Shown: piece after piece, positions 26,001-36,494 of the stretch | Position numbering within the stretch: position 1 is the first letter of the stretch | Layout: each line of letters opens with the position of its first letter | From: Vespula vulgaris | Taxonomy: Eukaryota > Arthropoda > Insecta > Hymenoptera > Vespidae | Direction: 5' to 3' | DNA: 64,000 bases | Assembly: GCF_905475345.1 (NCBI RefSeq) | Contig: NC_066587.1 | Coordinates: forward strand, 19,111,558-19,175,557 | Translations under genes and position numbers: made by a program | The notes under the pieces: generated by a model | What the model was told of the DNA's origin: nothing | The model's database searches: none | The model's input: only the letters and a program-made list of their open reading frames with translations

Positions 26001-28595
26001 CTTTACTATTATCCGTTTACTATTATCTCTCCGAATGCAGATTTATCCTTATCTAAAAGAAAATCTATAATAATGTGTGATAGCAATGATATCGTTATAT
26101 AATGTATGATAGTAATAATGTCATTTGAAAATCATTCGGAAAAAAGAAGATTGAAGAGTGATAAAAATACTCGTATGTCTTTATGATCGATGATTAGTTA
26201 CAACGTTCTTCGACAGTTTTCGACCCGCGCCTTTATTTTAACCGAAGACAATTTTTCGCGTAAGAACATTCTTTTCGTGTAAGCATCGTTAGGAGCAATC
26301 CGGAGTATCAGAAAAATTCTCTTATAAATAAAGAAAAATCTCGAGATAAGAGCTAAGATTATTTGCTGGCCGCATAACCAATCAATCCGAACAATAAAAA
26401 AGAAACTTCGCTGAAAAGAAGAAAAAGAGCGATCTAAATGAATAACATGCCGTTCAGGGGCTGAACTAAACACGCTTAATTAAATCCATAAGGATTATCT
26501 CTTTTTTCAATTTTTTCTCTCTTCTTTGCGAAATTAAATTGAATGCGCTCTTCTGATAATATTATCTCATATCAAAATTCAATATACCAATGTACAGATC
26601 CTCAATTTGACAAATTTCCCCAGTCAATTCTTTTTACCGCTGCACCGACACCTCGCTAGCTTTTGTGATGGTCAAATTTTAATGAAAGATTGCAAAATCC
26701 AAGATTTCTATCGAAATTTCAATCGTGCCAATGAATAATTTGTTTCAGGAATATTTGTGGCATTAGCGAGTATACCGATCCAAGTAGACTTTATGATCGA
26801 TCATCCATTTTTCTATAGTATCGTTCGTCTAGAAGATCGAAGAAACGATATGAACGTGACGCCATTATTCGAGGGACATATCACCGAACCTAAATCTTGA
26901 TCTTCTAATATTATATAGGTACCTATAGAAGCTCTGAAATTATTTTTTACAAATGATTTTTTTATGAGATTAGAAGTTAAATGAAAATTATTTATCAAAT
27001 GATAATATTAAACCAAATGTAAATATTAACATAATCACATGCGACTTTTTTCTTTTTGTTTCTTTTTTTCTTTTTTCTGTTGCGCATTTATCTTTTCGAT
27101 CGATCATTCTTGACATCTCGTATACGTCTATGTATTTGCATTTGCACGTGTATCTTTACCTACTAACTCGTCATCTTGTTCTGTTCGATCATACTTCCTA
27201 TCGATACCATAACTAACTAGATTAGTGAAAGTGTCAATTTCAATATGATTACATGTTTTCCTCCGACTCAGTTGCAGTGTTATTCGTGGAGAGTGCTCTG
27301 GTCTCCGAACTTGAATTTATCGTCGATCATCCATTTTTCTATGCTATCATCAAAGTAACCGGAAACGGTGGAAACGAATCCAATGATCCAATATCCTTAT
27401 TCTTAGGTCATGTCGCCGAGCCGAAGAATTAATGCTTACAGCTATGTATATATCGATTACTCCAATTAGTCCGCGATTATGTAACCTATTAATAAAATAA
27501 TGTATTCGCATTTACCCAATCTCAATTATTAAAATAGAAATTCACATTTTATATCTTTTTTGCTTTATATCATATATATCATATATATTCATATTTATAA
27601 TTAAATAATAAATATAATTTTATATATACGGAATGGGATAAAAACTTTGTCCATCTAACATATTTCCGTTATACGTAATAATATGGAAAAATGTTATATA
27701 CAAAATTTGAGTTATACGGAGGGTAGCAAAATATGATGTAAATACTTTTTACGCGGAGATTTTAAGCTTGACATGTGCTGCGTTAATAAGTTCTGAGGTC
27801 ATAGGATATGCTCGTGATTCAGCAATAAAAATATTGCAATGTTGCATGAATACAAATTATCACCACTTTGAACATCTGTAGAAAAAGTTTATTTTACTAT
27901 TACATTTAACCTTGAATGACCTTTAATGTTAGAACGCTGATATCGTGACAACAGCAACTATCAGACAATGACAAAAAAGAATATAGCATTCCATAAAAAA
28001 AAAAAAAAAAGAGAGAGATTACCTTGAAATCTCTTCTTGAAGTCTTCACTTGCATAAAAAATATTTATATCGCAATTATTATGTTCCCTTCCATATCATT
28101 CAAGCTTTGTATGTACATTTTTCCATACTTTAAAAATAACCAAAATATTTCGTCGCGGGACAAAAGTTCTTGTCCTATCTCTCTGTGTGTATTTGTATTT
28201 GTTTAGTATCTATATTCGTATGTGCACACAACCACATATACATATGTATGTCTCTTCAAACTCATTGCATGAAATCAAATTATACTTGCCACATCTCTCA
28301 ATGTTTTGGCACTCGATTATCTGTGGATATATAGATCGCGCTTTCACTCATAGCTACATCATTCATTTAATTGACTTTATATAAAATTAATATAGTTTTA
28401 ATCTATTTACTATGATCATATAATTCTGTTGCAGGAGTGGTCATAGCTACATTTAGTTTAGTCATACCTATGACATTTAAGGTCGATCGTCCATTTTACT
28501 ACAGCATCATAAAGAAAATGTCGGCGGCAAATCAAACCAAACAGAAAGCCATCATCTCTTTATTTACCGGTCATCTAGCAAACCCTAATAATTGA
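17067..28595 (+). CDS. Secreted serpin with eight alternative reactive-centre-loop terminal exons
   Basis: Shared exons join(17067..17091,18776..18894,18980..19159,19261..19471,19549..19763,19846..20031,20103..20238) give 357 codons plus one base. Every variant then adds one of eight 3' exons (listed separately), all entering in phase 1. Products are 398-410 residues, normal for serpins. Residues 1-25 are a signal peptide (MKPINMYTLQ then a hydrophobic core ending SSMAG), split by the first intron, so the protein is secreted. Family marks are the NxxxSPLS-type motif (NLITSPLSAS), NAVYFKGNW, and the hinge EEGSEAAGAS at the end of exon 7, which is of the inhibitory kind (small residues P15-P8). 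The hinge stays constant while P7 onward, P1-P1', strand s1C, the F-x-V-D-R-P-F segment and the C-terminus change. In moths, flies and other insects such switching gives one gene several target proteases in immunity and melanisation control. Confidence 0.95.
21235..21365 (+). CDS. Serpin alternative terminal exon A (predicted P1 Leu)
   Basis: Acceptor ttctaacag, phase 1, stop at 21363-21365, 43 residues. Counting from the hinge glycine as P15 puts the scissile bond at RPL|SSS, suggesting a chymotrypsin-like target. It contains the conserved FNVDRPF and ends LFQAKINS. The P' side is long (11 residues before FNVDRPF). Confidence 0.88.
22688..22824 (+). CDS. Serpin alternative terminal exon B (predicted P1 Lys)
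   Basis: Acceptor tcttttcag, phase 1, 45 residues plus TAA. The predicted bond is GIK|SGR, a trypsin-like specificity. It carries KADRPFLA and LFAAHI. AATAAA follows at 22835-22840, only 11 bp after the stop. Confidence 0.88.
23272..23396 (+). CDS. Serpin alternative terminal exon C (predicted P1 Arg)
   Basis: Acceptor ctgtttcag, phase 1, 41 residues plus TGA, the shortest cassette. The predicted bond is QER|LGT, trypsin-like. It carries YIDRPFLVMI and LFIAKVQKP. AATAAA at 23422-23427. Confidence 0.88.
23867..24012 (+). CDS. Serpin alternative terminal exon D (predicted P1 Ala)
   Basis: Acceptor attgttatag, phase 1, 48 residues plus TAG. The predicted bond is VGA|SHP, elastase-like. The usual V-D-R-P-F is changed to A-N-R-S-F, losing both the Asp and the Pro. 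It shares FHFxIR with exon E, suggesting a common origin. AATAAA at 24154-24159. Confidence 0.82.
24812..24963 (+). CDS. Serpin alternative terminal exon E (predicted P1 Val)
   Basis: Acceptor gctattttag, phase 1, 50 residues plus TAG. The predicted bond is RPV|RPG; a P1 Arg one residue further on is also possible, so specificity is less certain here. It carries FKVDRPFHFVIR and LLLFIGTASEL. AATAAA at 25072-25077. Confidence 0.85.
25246..25341. repeat. Two-copy direct repeat with 55-bp period
   Basis: About 40 bp beginning ttcacgaaatacctcac is repeated with a few substitutions at 25246 and 25301. It lies between serpin cassettes E and F. No coding role was seen. Confidence 0.85.
26749..26900 (+). 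CDS. Serpin alternative terminal exon F (predicted P1 Ala)
   Basis: Acceptor ttgtttcag, phase 1, 50 residues plus TGA. The predicted bond is ALA|SIP, elastase-like. It has a shorter P' side, IDHPFFYSIV instead of VDRPF, and a longer following loop ending in LFEGHITEPKS. It groups with exons G and H. Confidence 0.88.
27278..27432 (+). CDS. Serpin alternative terminal exon G (predicted P1 Ala)
   Basis: Acceptor gttgcag, phase 1, 51 residues plus TAA. The predicted bond is ESA|LVS. It carries IVDHPFFYAII, a loop rich in Gly/Asn, and the tail LFLGHVAEPKN, closely like exon F. AATAAA at 27491-27496. Confidence 0.88.
28435..28595 (+). CDS. Serpin alternative terminal exon H (predicted P1 Phe)
   Basis: Acceptor ctgttgcag, phase 1, 53 residues plus TGA, the longest cassette. 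The predicted bond is ATF|SLV, chymotrypsin-like. It carries KVDRPFYYSIIKK and the tail LFTGHLANPNN. AATAAA at 28677-28682. Confidence 0.88.
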
Positions 28596-29246
28596 TTGAT
28601 TTTATTAATGAAATTTATCTAAAACATCTCAAAGTTCTTTGTAAACACATGTACAGATAAGGCTTGAAGAAACATAAATAAAAAAAACTCTTATAATGAA
28701 GTGAATGCATAGTAGAAAATTATTTAAATAAGACAATTTATCTTTTATTAGCGAAGGAAATTATGTAATCGTTAATATCGTAAAAATGAAAATGAAGACG
28801 TTCGAATTCGTTATATTGCCGGCAATACACAACCGCGCACTCTACCGGTAGCACGTAAAATTATAATTATACATCAATAAAACACGATATATATCCTTCT
28901 CTTTGACGGTAGTTGACACGATGAAATAAAAGTATGATTTTATCAATATGGAATAGTCTACTGTTTGTAAACCGAATCGATTTGAAATAAGTACGTATTA
29001 ATCGTTTAATCGCCCATGCGATTCCAAGTATAATGAGTGATTTAGAACGTGTATATAAATATGTATTGACATTATTATTTCGATGTATGTATACTTTACA
29101 AAAATTTATCTTTTAAATTTCTTTTATTTTTACAAATACAGTTGATATTCAAAGTAGGATTCCTGTGTACGCAAGTATTATGATTGATTGTTCAAGTATT
29201 CGACGTATCTTTTTAAATATCATTTGTGTGAAATACAGAATATAGT
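28596..29246. other. Intergenic region between the serpin and the MIF4G gene
   Basis: About 650 bp, AT-rich. It includes the polyadenylation signal of serpin exon H (28677-28682) and the likely promoter and 5'UTR of the MIF4G gene. Two short perfect palindromes stand close together (attgccggcaat near 28815 and ctaccggtag near 28843) without a recognised role. Confidence 0.6.
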
Positions 29247-30810
29247 ATGGCATTACCATCCTCCAATAATCCAAACATGATATCGTGGAGCGGAGGCCGA
29301 TCACGCGGAAGAGTAAAAGTAGTTGAGGCTCCATTAAGAAGACCTGGAGGAAATGCATCCAACAAATACAATCAATTCGTATGCAATGATATTATAGAGG
29401 GAATAAATAATCTTGCTATAAATGAATTAATACCAACGGAACAAATAAATGAAATAGTTCATCTTGTTCGTACTACAAAGGATGAAGAAACATTAAAGTA
29501 TTATTTTTGTCTTTTATTTAAAACGATATTCTCTCTCTCTCTCTCTCTCTCTTTCTCTTAACTAAAGATAGAACGCTTCAGGTCCATGTTTGATACTCTA
29601 TATAAACGTGCTTTGGAAGATAAAATCTTTGGTATAAAGTTAGCAAGTTTATTCAGCGACGTAACATTCTTTACCATCGAGGTTAATGAGAACCAAACTA
29701 TGCGATATCTATTGCTGAGTACTTTGCAAAATGATTACAAGAGTGCGTCCCTTATTAAAATTTTAAATTTATATTTCTTATTTATCTTAGTACTATAACC
29801 CCAATATGCAATAACGGACATTTTTTTGCAGGAAGAGAAGAAATTAGAAAAGAAAGTGCTACATTATTTCAAAACATTGCTTCTTTACTTGGAGAAATTT
29901 ATTATCAAATGACGCTAATAACTGGTAAACCTCTAAGAATATTGGAATTACCATTACTCGATTATTGGAGCATGTTGTTAGAAACTGCAACCGAGGAAGA
30001 CATTGAACTTGTCGCTACACAGGTTTTATCATTCAGTCTTATTTGCACCAAAGTTACATTAAATTATATTAATTTATAATAAAGTTTTAATCCTATATTT
30101 GCATACTTCATTTTAGGTTATTATTAATGGTAAAGGCATGTATAAAAGACCGGAATTAGATCAATTTATGTTAAATGTAAGAGAAACTCTTACAAATAAT
30201 AGCCTGTCGTACACAGCCAAGTTAATGTTGTTACTGATCATTGATTTAGCTAATCAACAATTTAATTCACTGCCTGTAAATTTATACGATTATTATACGT
30301 CCCATCTTGGTACAACAGTTTTGATATATCTACAAAGACACAACAGGGATATTACTAATGCTGAAAATAATGAAGGTAGTACTTAATGACTCTGTTCTTT
30401 TTTTATCTCAGGCATGTCAGTCGTATTTTGTGTATGATAGTAAAGATGATATAGCGTTATAATTTAATATCTTATTAGATTTAAAAAGTGTAAAAAATTT
30501 GAGAGAAAATAAAAACGATACAAATCAAGAATCCGAGGCAAGTAGTACCTCGATGCTACAGTCCAAACAGGAAGCGATGGTCAAAGATGAAAATTGCGAA
30601 CAGAGGGATTATGCGGCAATGAATACCAATAAAAAGAATTTTACAACAGAAAATACTGTTCCAAGAGCGATACGAGGACCTGGCGCAAATAATACAAAGA
30701 AAAACTTTAAAAATAACTCTAAACCTTTCGCAAATCCAATGTCACCTAAACCCAGTAGTAGGAACAAAGGATGGGAACACGACGATCGATTCGAAGATGC
30801 TTATGATTAA
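29247..30810 (+). CDS. MIF4G-domain protein (MIF4GD / CTIF / PAIP1-like)
   Basis: CDS join(29247..29497,29582..29742,29832..30022,30117..30375,30479..30810), 397 residues, phases consistent. The N-terminus is Arg/Gly rich (GGRSRGRVKV). Residues about 45-260 look like a MIF4G helical repeat: paired helices such as INELIPTEQINEIVHLV and a helix with FGIKLASLFSDV. The rest is hydrophilic, ending in an acidic tail with a tryptophan (NKGWEHDDRFEDAYD). MIF4G proteins of this size bridge mRNA-binding factors and eIF3 or eIF4A during translation. No PAM2 motif was seen, which argues against PAIP1. The exact ortholog is not settled. AATAAA at 31186-31191. Confidence 0.8.
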
Positions 30811-31506
30811 TATAATATCAATAATGAACATTTAGTTCGCAGACAGTACTACATCTATAAGTAAACGTATGTGTGTAACTAGCGATAAAAAAATGTGAAA
30901 TAATTAACAATAATTGTATTAGAGATTTAATGCCTTTTTTAAGATTCACAGAATTCTTCTGAATGAACTTTCTCGAAATCGCTTTGTTGATAGATAAATA
31001 GTCAAAACTGCATTTGACATTTTGTTTTCACTAAAAACATGGAATTTTTATAAACGCACAATTTCTTAAATAATCTCTAATTTCTTTGATCTATACTTTT
31101 GTGTAGATTTTAAGCTAATTTCATTTCATACAATTGTTTTTCTAGATTAAGTAATTTATCACAGTGTTATTATATATTTATAAAAAATAAAGATATATTT
31201 TTATGTTATCTCACTATCGTAACATTACAAGTCAGATATGAGACATTACTTTAGCATTCAACATTTCGCATAATATATTAATTTTTGAATTAATGTGATG
31301 TATCGTATGGTTATAATATTAGTATAGTAACATTGTATAGTATAGAAAAATATTTGAAAGTGACATTAGTTCTGTGATTAAGAAAAATTGATACTGTGAA
31401 TATATGTATGTGTAGTACAAAGCTATATAGATTTAATTCAACCTTAATTTTTGTATTTCTATTTATATTATACGACGTACTTATATACGCGCGTAATATC
31501 TTAACC
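30811..31506. other. MIF4G gene 3'UTR and upstream region of the next gene
   Basis: AT-rich, with AATAAA at 31186-31191. No other feature was recognised. Confidence 0.65.
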
Positions 31507-32141
31507 ATGGAGATGTTTGGGCTTACTTTGACCGGTTACGGCAATTATTTCACCGAAACGTTAAACAAAGGTAAAATCTGCGTATTGGCGCTTTTCTCTT
31601 CTATATTATATCATTAATATTTATTAAAGTCGATCGTAATTAGAGAAGTTTTCCATCTCCACGGTGATGGAATAATTAATGCATATGTCGAAATTTGTAG
31701 ATTATCAAGAACCAGTTATATTGCCGAATATTAAAGAGATTCTAGAAGAACGTTTACGTCGTCATAAAAATCGGAGTTTTAGCGAAGTTTATAACAAGCT
31801 TGATCCGATTCTTGGTACTACCGATGGCTTCTCATACGGAAGTAACGAGCGCATGTACTTGCAAAGAAAGAAGGGTTTATGGAAACCGGTTGGACCAACG
31901 GATATGTACAGAATACCAACGACGAGAGCGCAAGAGATCGGATTTTGGACAAAGGATTCTTTATTATCTGAAGCAAATTGGTTCAAGTCGACAAAAAATT
32001 ACGGCCAAAGATACAGCGAAATGACCAAGTATGTCGCGTGCATAATATCTACCTATATACGAATAACGATGACAACGTATCTTTAACTTTTACAGTATAT
32101 TTCACAAACTAAGACTCGCTGACCCATTGGCAGTGCTTTAG
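31507..32141 (+). CDS. Small spliced protein, possibly an axonemal protein of CFAP144/FAM183 type
   Basis: CDS join(31507..31570,31701..32028,32096..32141), 145 residues, GT-AG introns, phases consistent. The protein is basic and soluble, with many aromatic residues, no signal peptide and no membrane segment. The second half (PTTRAQEIGFW then SLLSEANWF, ending MTNIFHKLRLADPLAVL) recalls the Q-E-I-G-W and C-terminal helix of the small CFAP144/FAM183 doublet-microtubule proteins. That is from memory and uncertain. If right, expression would be limited to testis and sensory cilia in an insect. An alternative start is Met3. AATAAA at 32192-32197. Confidence 0.65.
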
Positions 32142-32899
32142 ATAAATTTCATTACTTAAACGTGAAAGATCTCTCTCGACTCGTATGAAAAAATAAATCA
32201 ATATCGATATCAAGATATCCGACAATATACAACTACAAGGTTTTTTCGTCGATTTAAATCTTACGTAGGACGTAGTTCCAAACGATGTAACTCTATAAAC
32301 AATTTTGTAATCAAAAAGTATTGCTTATCCATTTATTTTATCCTATATACTTGTGTATATGCATAGACACAAATATATATATATATATACATATATATAG
32401 GGGACAATTTTATTAAAAAATAACAAGTTATAAATGTCTTCCACAATTTATTTTATAAAAACATGGAAACTACATGTGTTGCACATAGTTGGATCAAATT
32501 TTGGATATTACTTTGTTGTTGGAGATGTCGCTCTAAGAATGGCTCGGCTCTAAATCGTGTTCACTTCCACAGTTATATTAAGACGTTTTTATTTGCGCCC
32601 CACAGCGTGCGCGCGCGCACGCACAGCAATGGTGGCAGCAGCACGCATTTTATGTACATGCGCATATAGGTACATAACTCGCGCATGCTTACGCACCAAT
32701 GCAATCATACATACATACATACGCCACCAATATCCGTATACACACATAAATTGATTTTTTTGCAACTGTGTTTATATCTCATTCTCTTCGTTGTCGTTCT
32801 TTCTCGCAAGCGAGCGCTGCGGTATAGTCATATGGGGAACTTCTTCTGTAACAAGAACATTTATTCAGAGACATTCAGAAAGACAGGTCTTTTCTAAAA
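32142..32899. other. Convergent 3' region of the small gene and PRPF38B
   Basis: Non-coding, with an AT microsatellite near 32372-32398 and a short alternating CG tract near 32607-32622. No gene was recognised. Confidence 0.7.
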
Positions 32900-35501
32900 T
32901 TACCTGCTTCGGTGTCGATCCTTGTCACGATGACGGTCCCTACTCTGGTCTCTATACGATCTCTCTCTACTACGACTTCTGTAATCTCTCGATCTTCGAC
33001 TTCTATCGCGACTACTCGAATGCCTAAAATGTCCTTCTCTCTCTCGATCTCGTTCGCGTGCTCTATCCCTTTCTCGTTCTCGAACTCTGTCTCTATCCGC
33101 GTCCCGTTCTCTCTCTCGTTTTCTGTATTTATCCTTACGATCTTCATCAGACCTGTAACACGATACGTTCGAAGGGAAGTACTGATGCAACGTGCTAAGC
33201 ATTTTTCAAGTTTCATATTGTTTCTCTTATCTAATTCAATACTTTTCGAAAGTTAAAACGTACTACAGACTATTTTTCTTTTTCATTACTGAAAGGAGAT
33301 GATAGTAAAATAAATCAATGATAAAAGATCAAAGTACTAATACAACATTGTAAGTAACGCATTTATAAATCAAGATATCTCAAAGATAGTTTTATTAATT
33401 GAATATATCTACTGATAATTAGTAACGTGATTGTATTCATACCACGTAGACGCACCTGGCTCGCCAGTGGCTTGCTCTTTCTGCCTCTCCCCATTGAGCT
33501 TCGTTGTCTGGGATATGACGTGGTTGTTGATTTCTCATAAGATTCCCGTTATCTCTTCTACCACTAGTACTATTATTACTATATTTGCCATGACTGTTTA
33601 ACGTAATAGGTGGCTTTGCATTGCGAGCGTTAATAGTCTGTTGTGGAAATCTTTCTGCTAATCGATGTTCCAGTTCCTTCTGTATAGGTACGGGTATTCT
33701 TGGAAAGAGCGTGGAGAACCATTCCAATTTTGTTAAAAACTGTTTTAAAATATCACCCATTTTCATCACTTGACCACCACCCGCCTTTACGTCTACTTCT
33801 TCTTCATCTTCTAAATAATCGCTATACCAACTGAACAAATCTGCTGGCGGTTGGGTATATCTGTTGTAATTAACATTCCAATGAAATAAAAAGCGTAAGA
33901 TAAAAATAATAATATTCATGAATAAGTTTAATATCGACTCGATTATCCAAACTAATTCGAACTGTATTTAATCTGCCGAGGTTACAGTAGATAAGACAAA
34001 AGGTAACTTTTTATTTCTAATAATTTTAGACGAAACTTTGAAAATTAACTCTTTTCTTAAATAAATCTTCTCCAAAAAAAGGATATCTCTCTTAACAAGT
34101 TTAAATTAACTTGGCTCATACCATTCTTAAGTCCTCGGCTGGAACGTAACTATTAGTCGCTCTGTTTTATGATTTCCATAATATTAAAAGGTCTTCGGTA
34201 CCGATACCTTTGCATCCTTTTAATAACTATTGACATTTGTATTCAGCATAGTATGTCATAGTTGTATCATAATAGAAGGAATAATTGCGACCTACTGATG
34301 ATAACAGCTCGATTGCAAAAAAACCTCAGAGACGTGCATGCTGGATAATCAAGTTTTTATTCCAATTATATGTTGAAAATGACCTACCTGATATACATAA
34401 AGCCCAAGGCACGGATATACGGTGAATCCAGATGGTTAATTAGACCATTCAATTGTTTCCTGGTTAACCTCAACGTGAACAGTTTAAACAAAAGGCAATA
34501 AGCTGTTGAGACGATACCGCCAGCACCTACGCCTCGTACCTGCATGAACCGCTAAATTTACACCCACTATGTCAGTTAATCACGCTCGTATTATAATATA
34601 ACATATCAACCAAGAACATGCTACTCTGCAATAGGCGTCGTATTAAATGCTCTTCACTGTATAGATTTAAACTTTTTCGTTATTAATATTTTTCCGCACT
34701 GATGCAATATATATAGTATATATATTAACGTATCTGATATGTCATATTAAAAATCTGTACGCGATATAACCTGTTTTGAATATCTTTCAATGCAGGCTTT
34801 TACCGTCAGATTTTGTTTCAATTGATACATAGACAGTTTGAAACGATGATGATATAAAGTGAAAGTACAAAGCTAATATATCCAATTGTAATTTTTGTCT
34901 CGATTCAATAAATACCTTAGTAACATAAAGTAACAACAACGTTTTGAAAAAAACATACTCACGCCTCCACACATGCCAGTTTGGCCTGCCGTTTTCCTGC
35001 TCCCTTTTTCCCATGGTTCCAAATGTGATACTTTATAATAAATTTCGTCTATTACTTCGTGATAAGTCTTCAATTCATATAAATTCACTTTAAAGTAATG
35101 CGAAGATTGTATGTTTGTCAATATCAATGGATTCAGATTCATGGTTCTTTCATTACCCCATAATGGTAAAACATTAGACTTTTTACCCTCCTTTTGATTC
35201 GATCTCCGCTCTTCTTCACAGCCACTGGAATTGTTCCATGGTGAACCTACGCATAGACATAACTTTAATCTACCTTTCATCAAATATTTAACTTATAGAC
35301 TCTAGATTGATTTCGCTAATTCGTACAATGAAGTGAGGTTAAGTGTGCTACGAAACATGAAACTGTTTGTAAGTGACTTTCACGTTAATACAACAACATC
35401 GCATTGTTGAGTCATTTGAAAATGATATAATGCGCATTTAAAACTGTTACATCGAAACGATGAAAATATCACTTACCGTCTGTACCTTCCACTTCTTGCA
35501 T
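32900..35501 (-). CDS. Prpf38B: Pre-mRNA-splicing factor 38B (PRPF38B)
   Basis: CDS complement(join(32900..33152,33456..33860,34388..34539,34963..35246,35477..35501)), 372 residues, all junctions GT-AG and in phase. The PRP38 domain is unmistakable: LPLWGNERTMNLNPLILTN, YELKTYHEVIDEIYYKV, EPWEKGSRKTAGQTGMCGG, LDSPYIRALGFMYIR, then LDEE-like acid and VKAGGG. It ends in an RS/RE/RD-rich tail of about 80 residues, as in animal 38B proteins. PRP38-family proteins act in spliceosome activation in the nucleus. The very small first coding exon (25 bp, MQEVEGTDG) is set by splice phase. It lies in tandem with RRP5 upstream and converges with the small + strand gene downstream. Confidence 0.95.
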
Positions 35502-36494
35502 ATTTGGATTGTGAGACTCTTGGAGTCTCAACTTTTACAACTGCACTTGACTTATGCGTGTTGATCTATGCCTAATAAATGTAAATTTTTTAGGGTTTTC
35601 ATAAACGAATAACTTTTTCTCAGCAAATTATCAACGCAACAAACTTTATCAGAAACTCTAATAAAATATCCAGCGTGCTAAAGAGAGAGAGGAACTAACG
35701 TCAACGCAAACGCAAACGCAAACGCAACGCAAATGCAAACGCTAACGCAACGAAAGAAAAAAGAAGTAACAAGGTATACGCACATGATCGCGTATTTCTA
35801 CCATGCACTAGTTTTATTTTATTTTTTAATGACAATCTACAATTTATATTATTTATGAAGAAAGAAATGATTATAAAATAGATTCAAGCGTTTATGTTTA
35901 GCCCAACATTTATTTTAATCCTACAAAAAATTACCTTAAAAGTCTTTTTTCTCACTATGATGTTTTCTCATAACGCGTTTCAATAAGTGTAAATTAGCCT
36001 TTAGAAAAGAGATGATCGAAATAGGAATGAAAGATGGCGTCCGTCTTGTGTTTTCCGATAGAACTATCTATGAAAGATATTTTTCAACAAGAATGTCTCG
36101 TTTTTCCTTTTTTTTTCTTTTTTCTTTTTTTTTTTTTTCTTTAAGCGTCAACTTAAATATTATATTATCTTGAATTTAAAAAAATTTAAATTGTAATTCG
36201 ATTACTAACAAAATTTCATTTAATTCAGAATTTCAGTAGAAATTTATTTACTTATTCCTGAAAAATGATGAAACGAAGTACTAGCACAGTTACGAATTGT
36301 TTCATATTGTTTAAAGGTTTCGTCATACGTATGAAAAAATATCTGGTTTCACAAGTACACAATTTTTAACACAAACTTTTATAAGTTACGATATAAAAGA
36401 CACCACTGTAATAAAACACAATAAACTATTACTATTAATGGTGTTCTCTTTTTTTCCAATACAATAGAACGATGCTATAAATATATTGTAACAA
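35502..36494. other. Intergenic region between RRP5 and PRPF38B
   Basis: About 990 bp holding the PRPF38B promoter and the RRP5 3'UTR. It contains a (GCAAAC)n-like hexamer tract at about 35701-35752 and T-rich runs near 36095-36142. Confidence 0.7.

Noticed and set aside
28812..28855. Closely spaced palindromes resembling a tRNA or transposon end
   Set aside because: No cloverleaf, no target-site duplication and no second terminal repeat were found.
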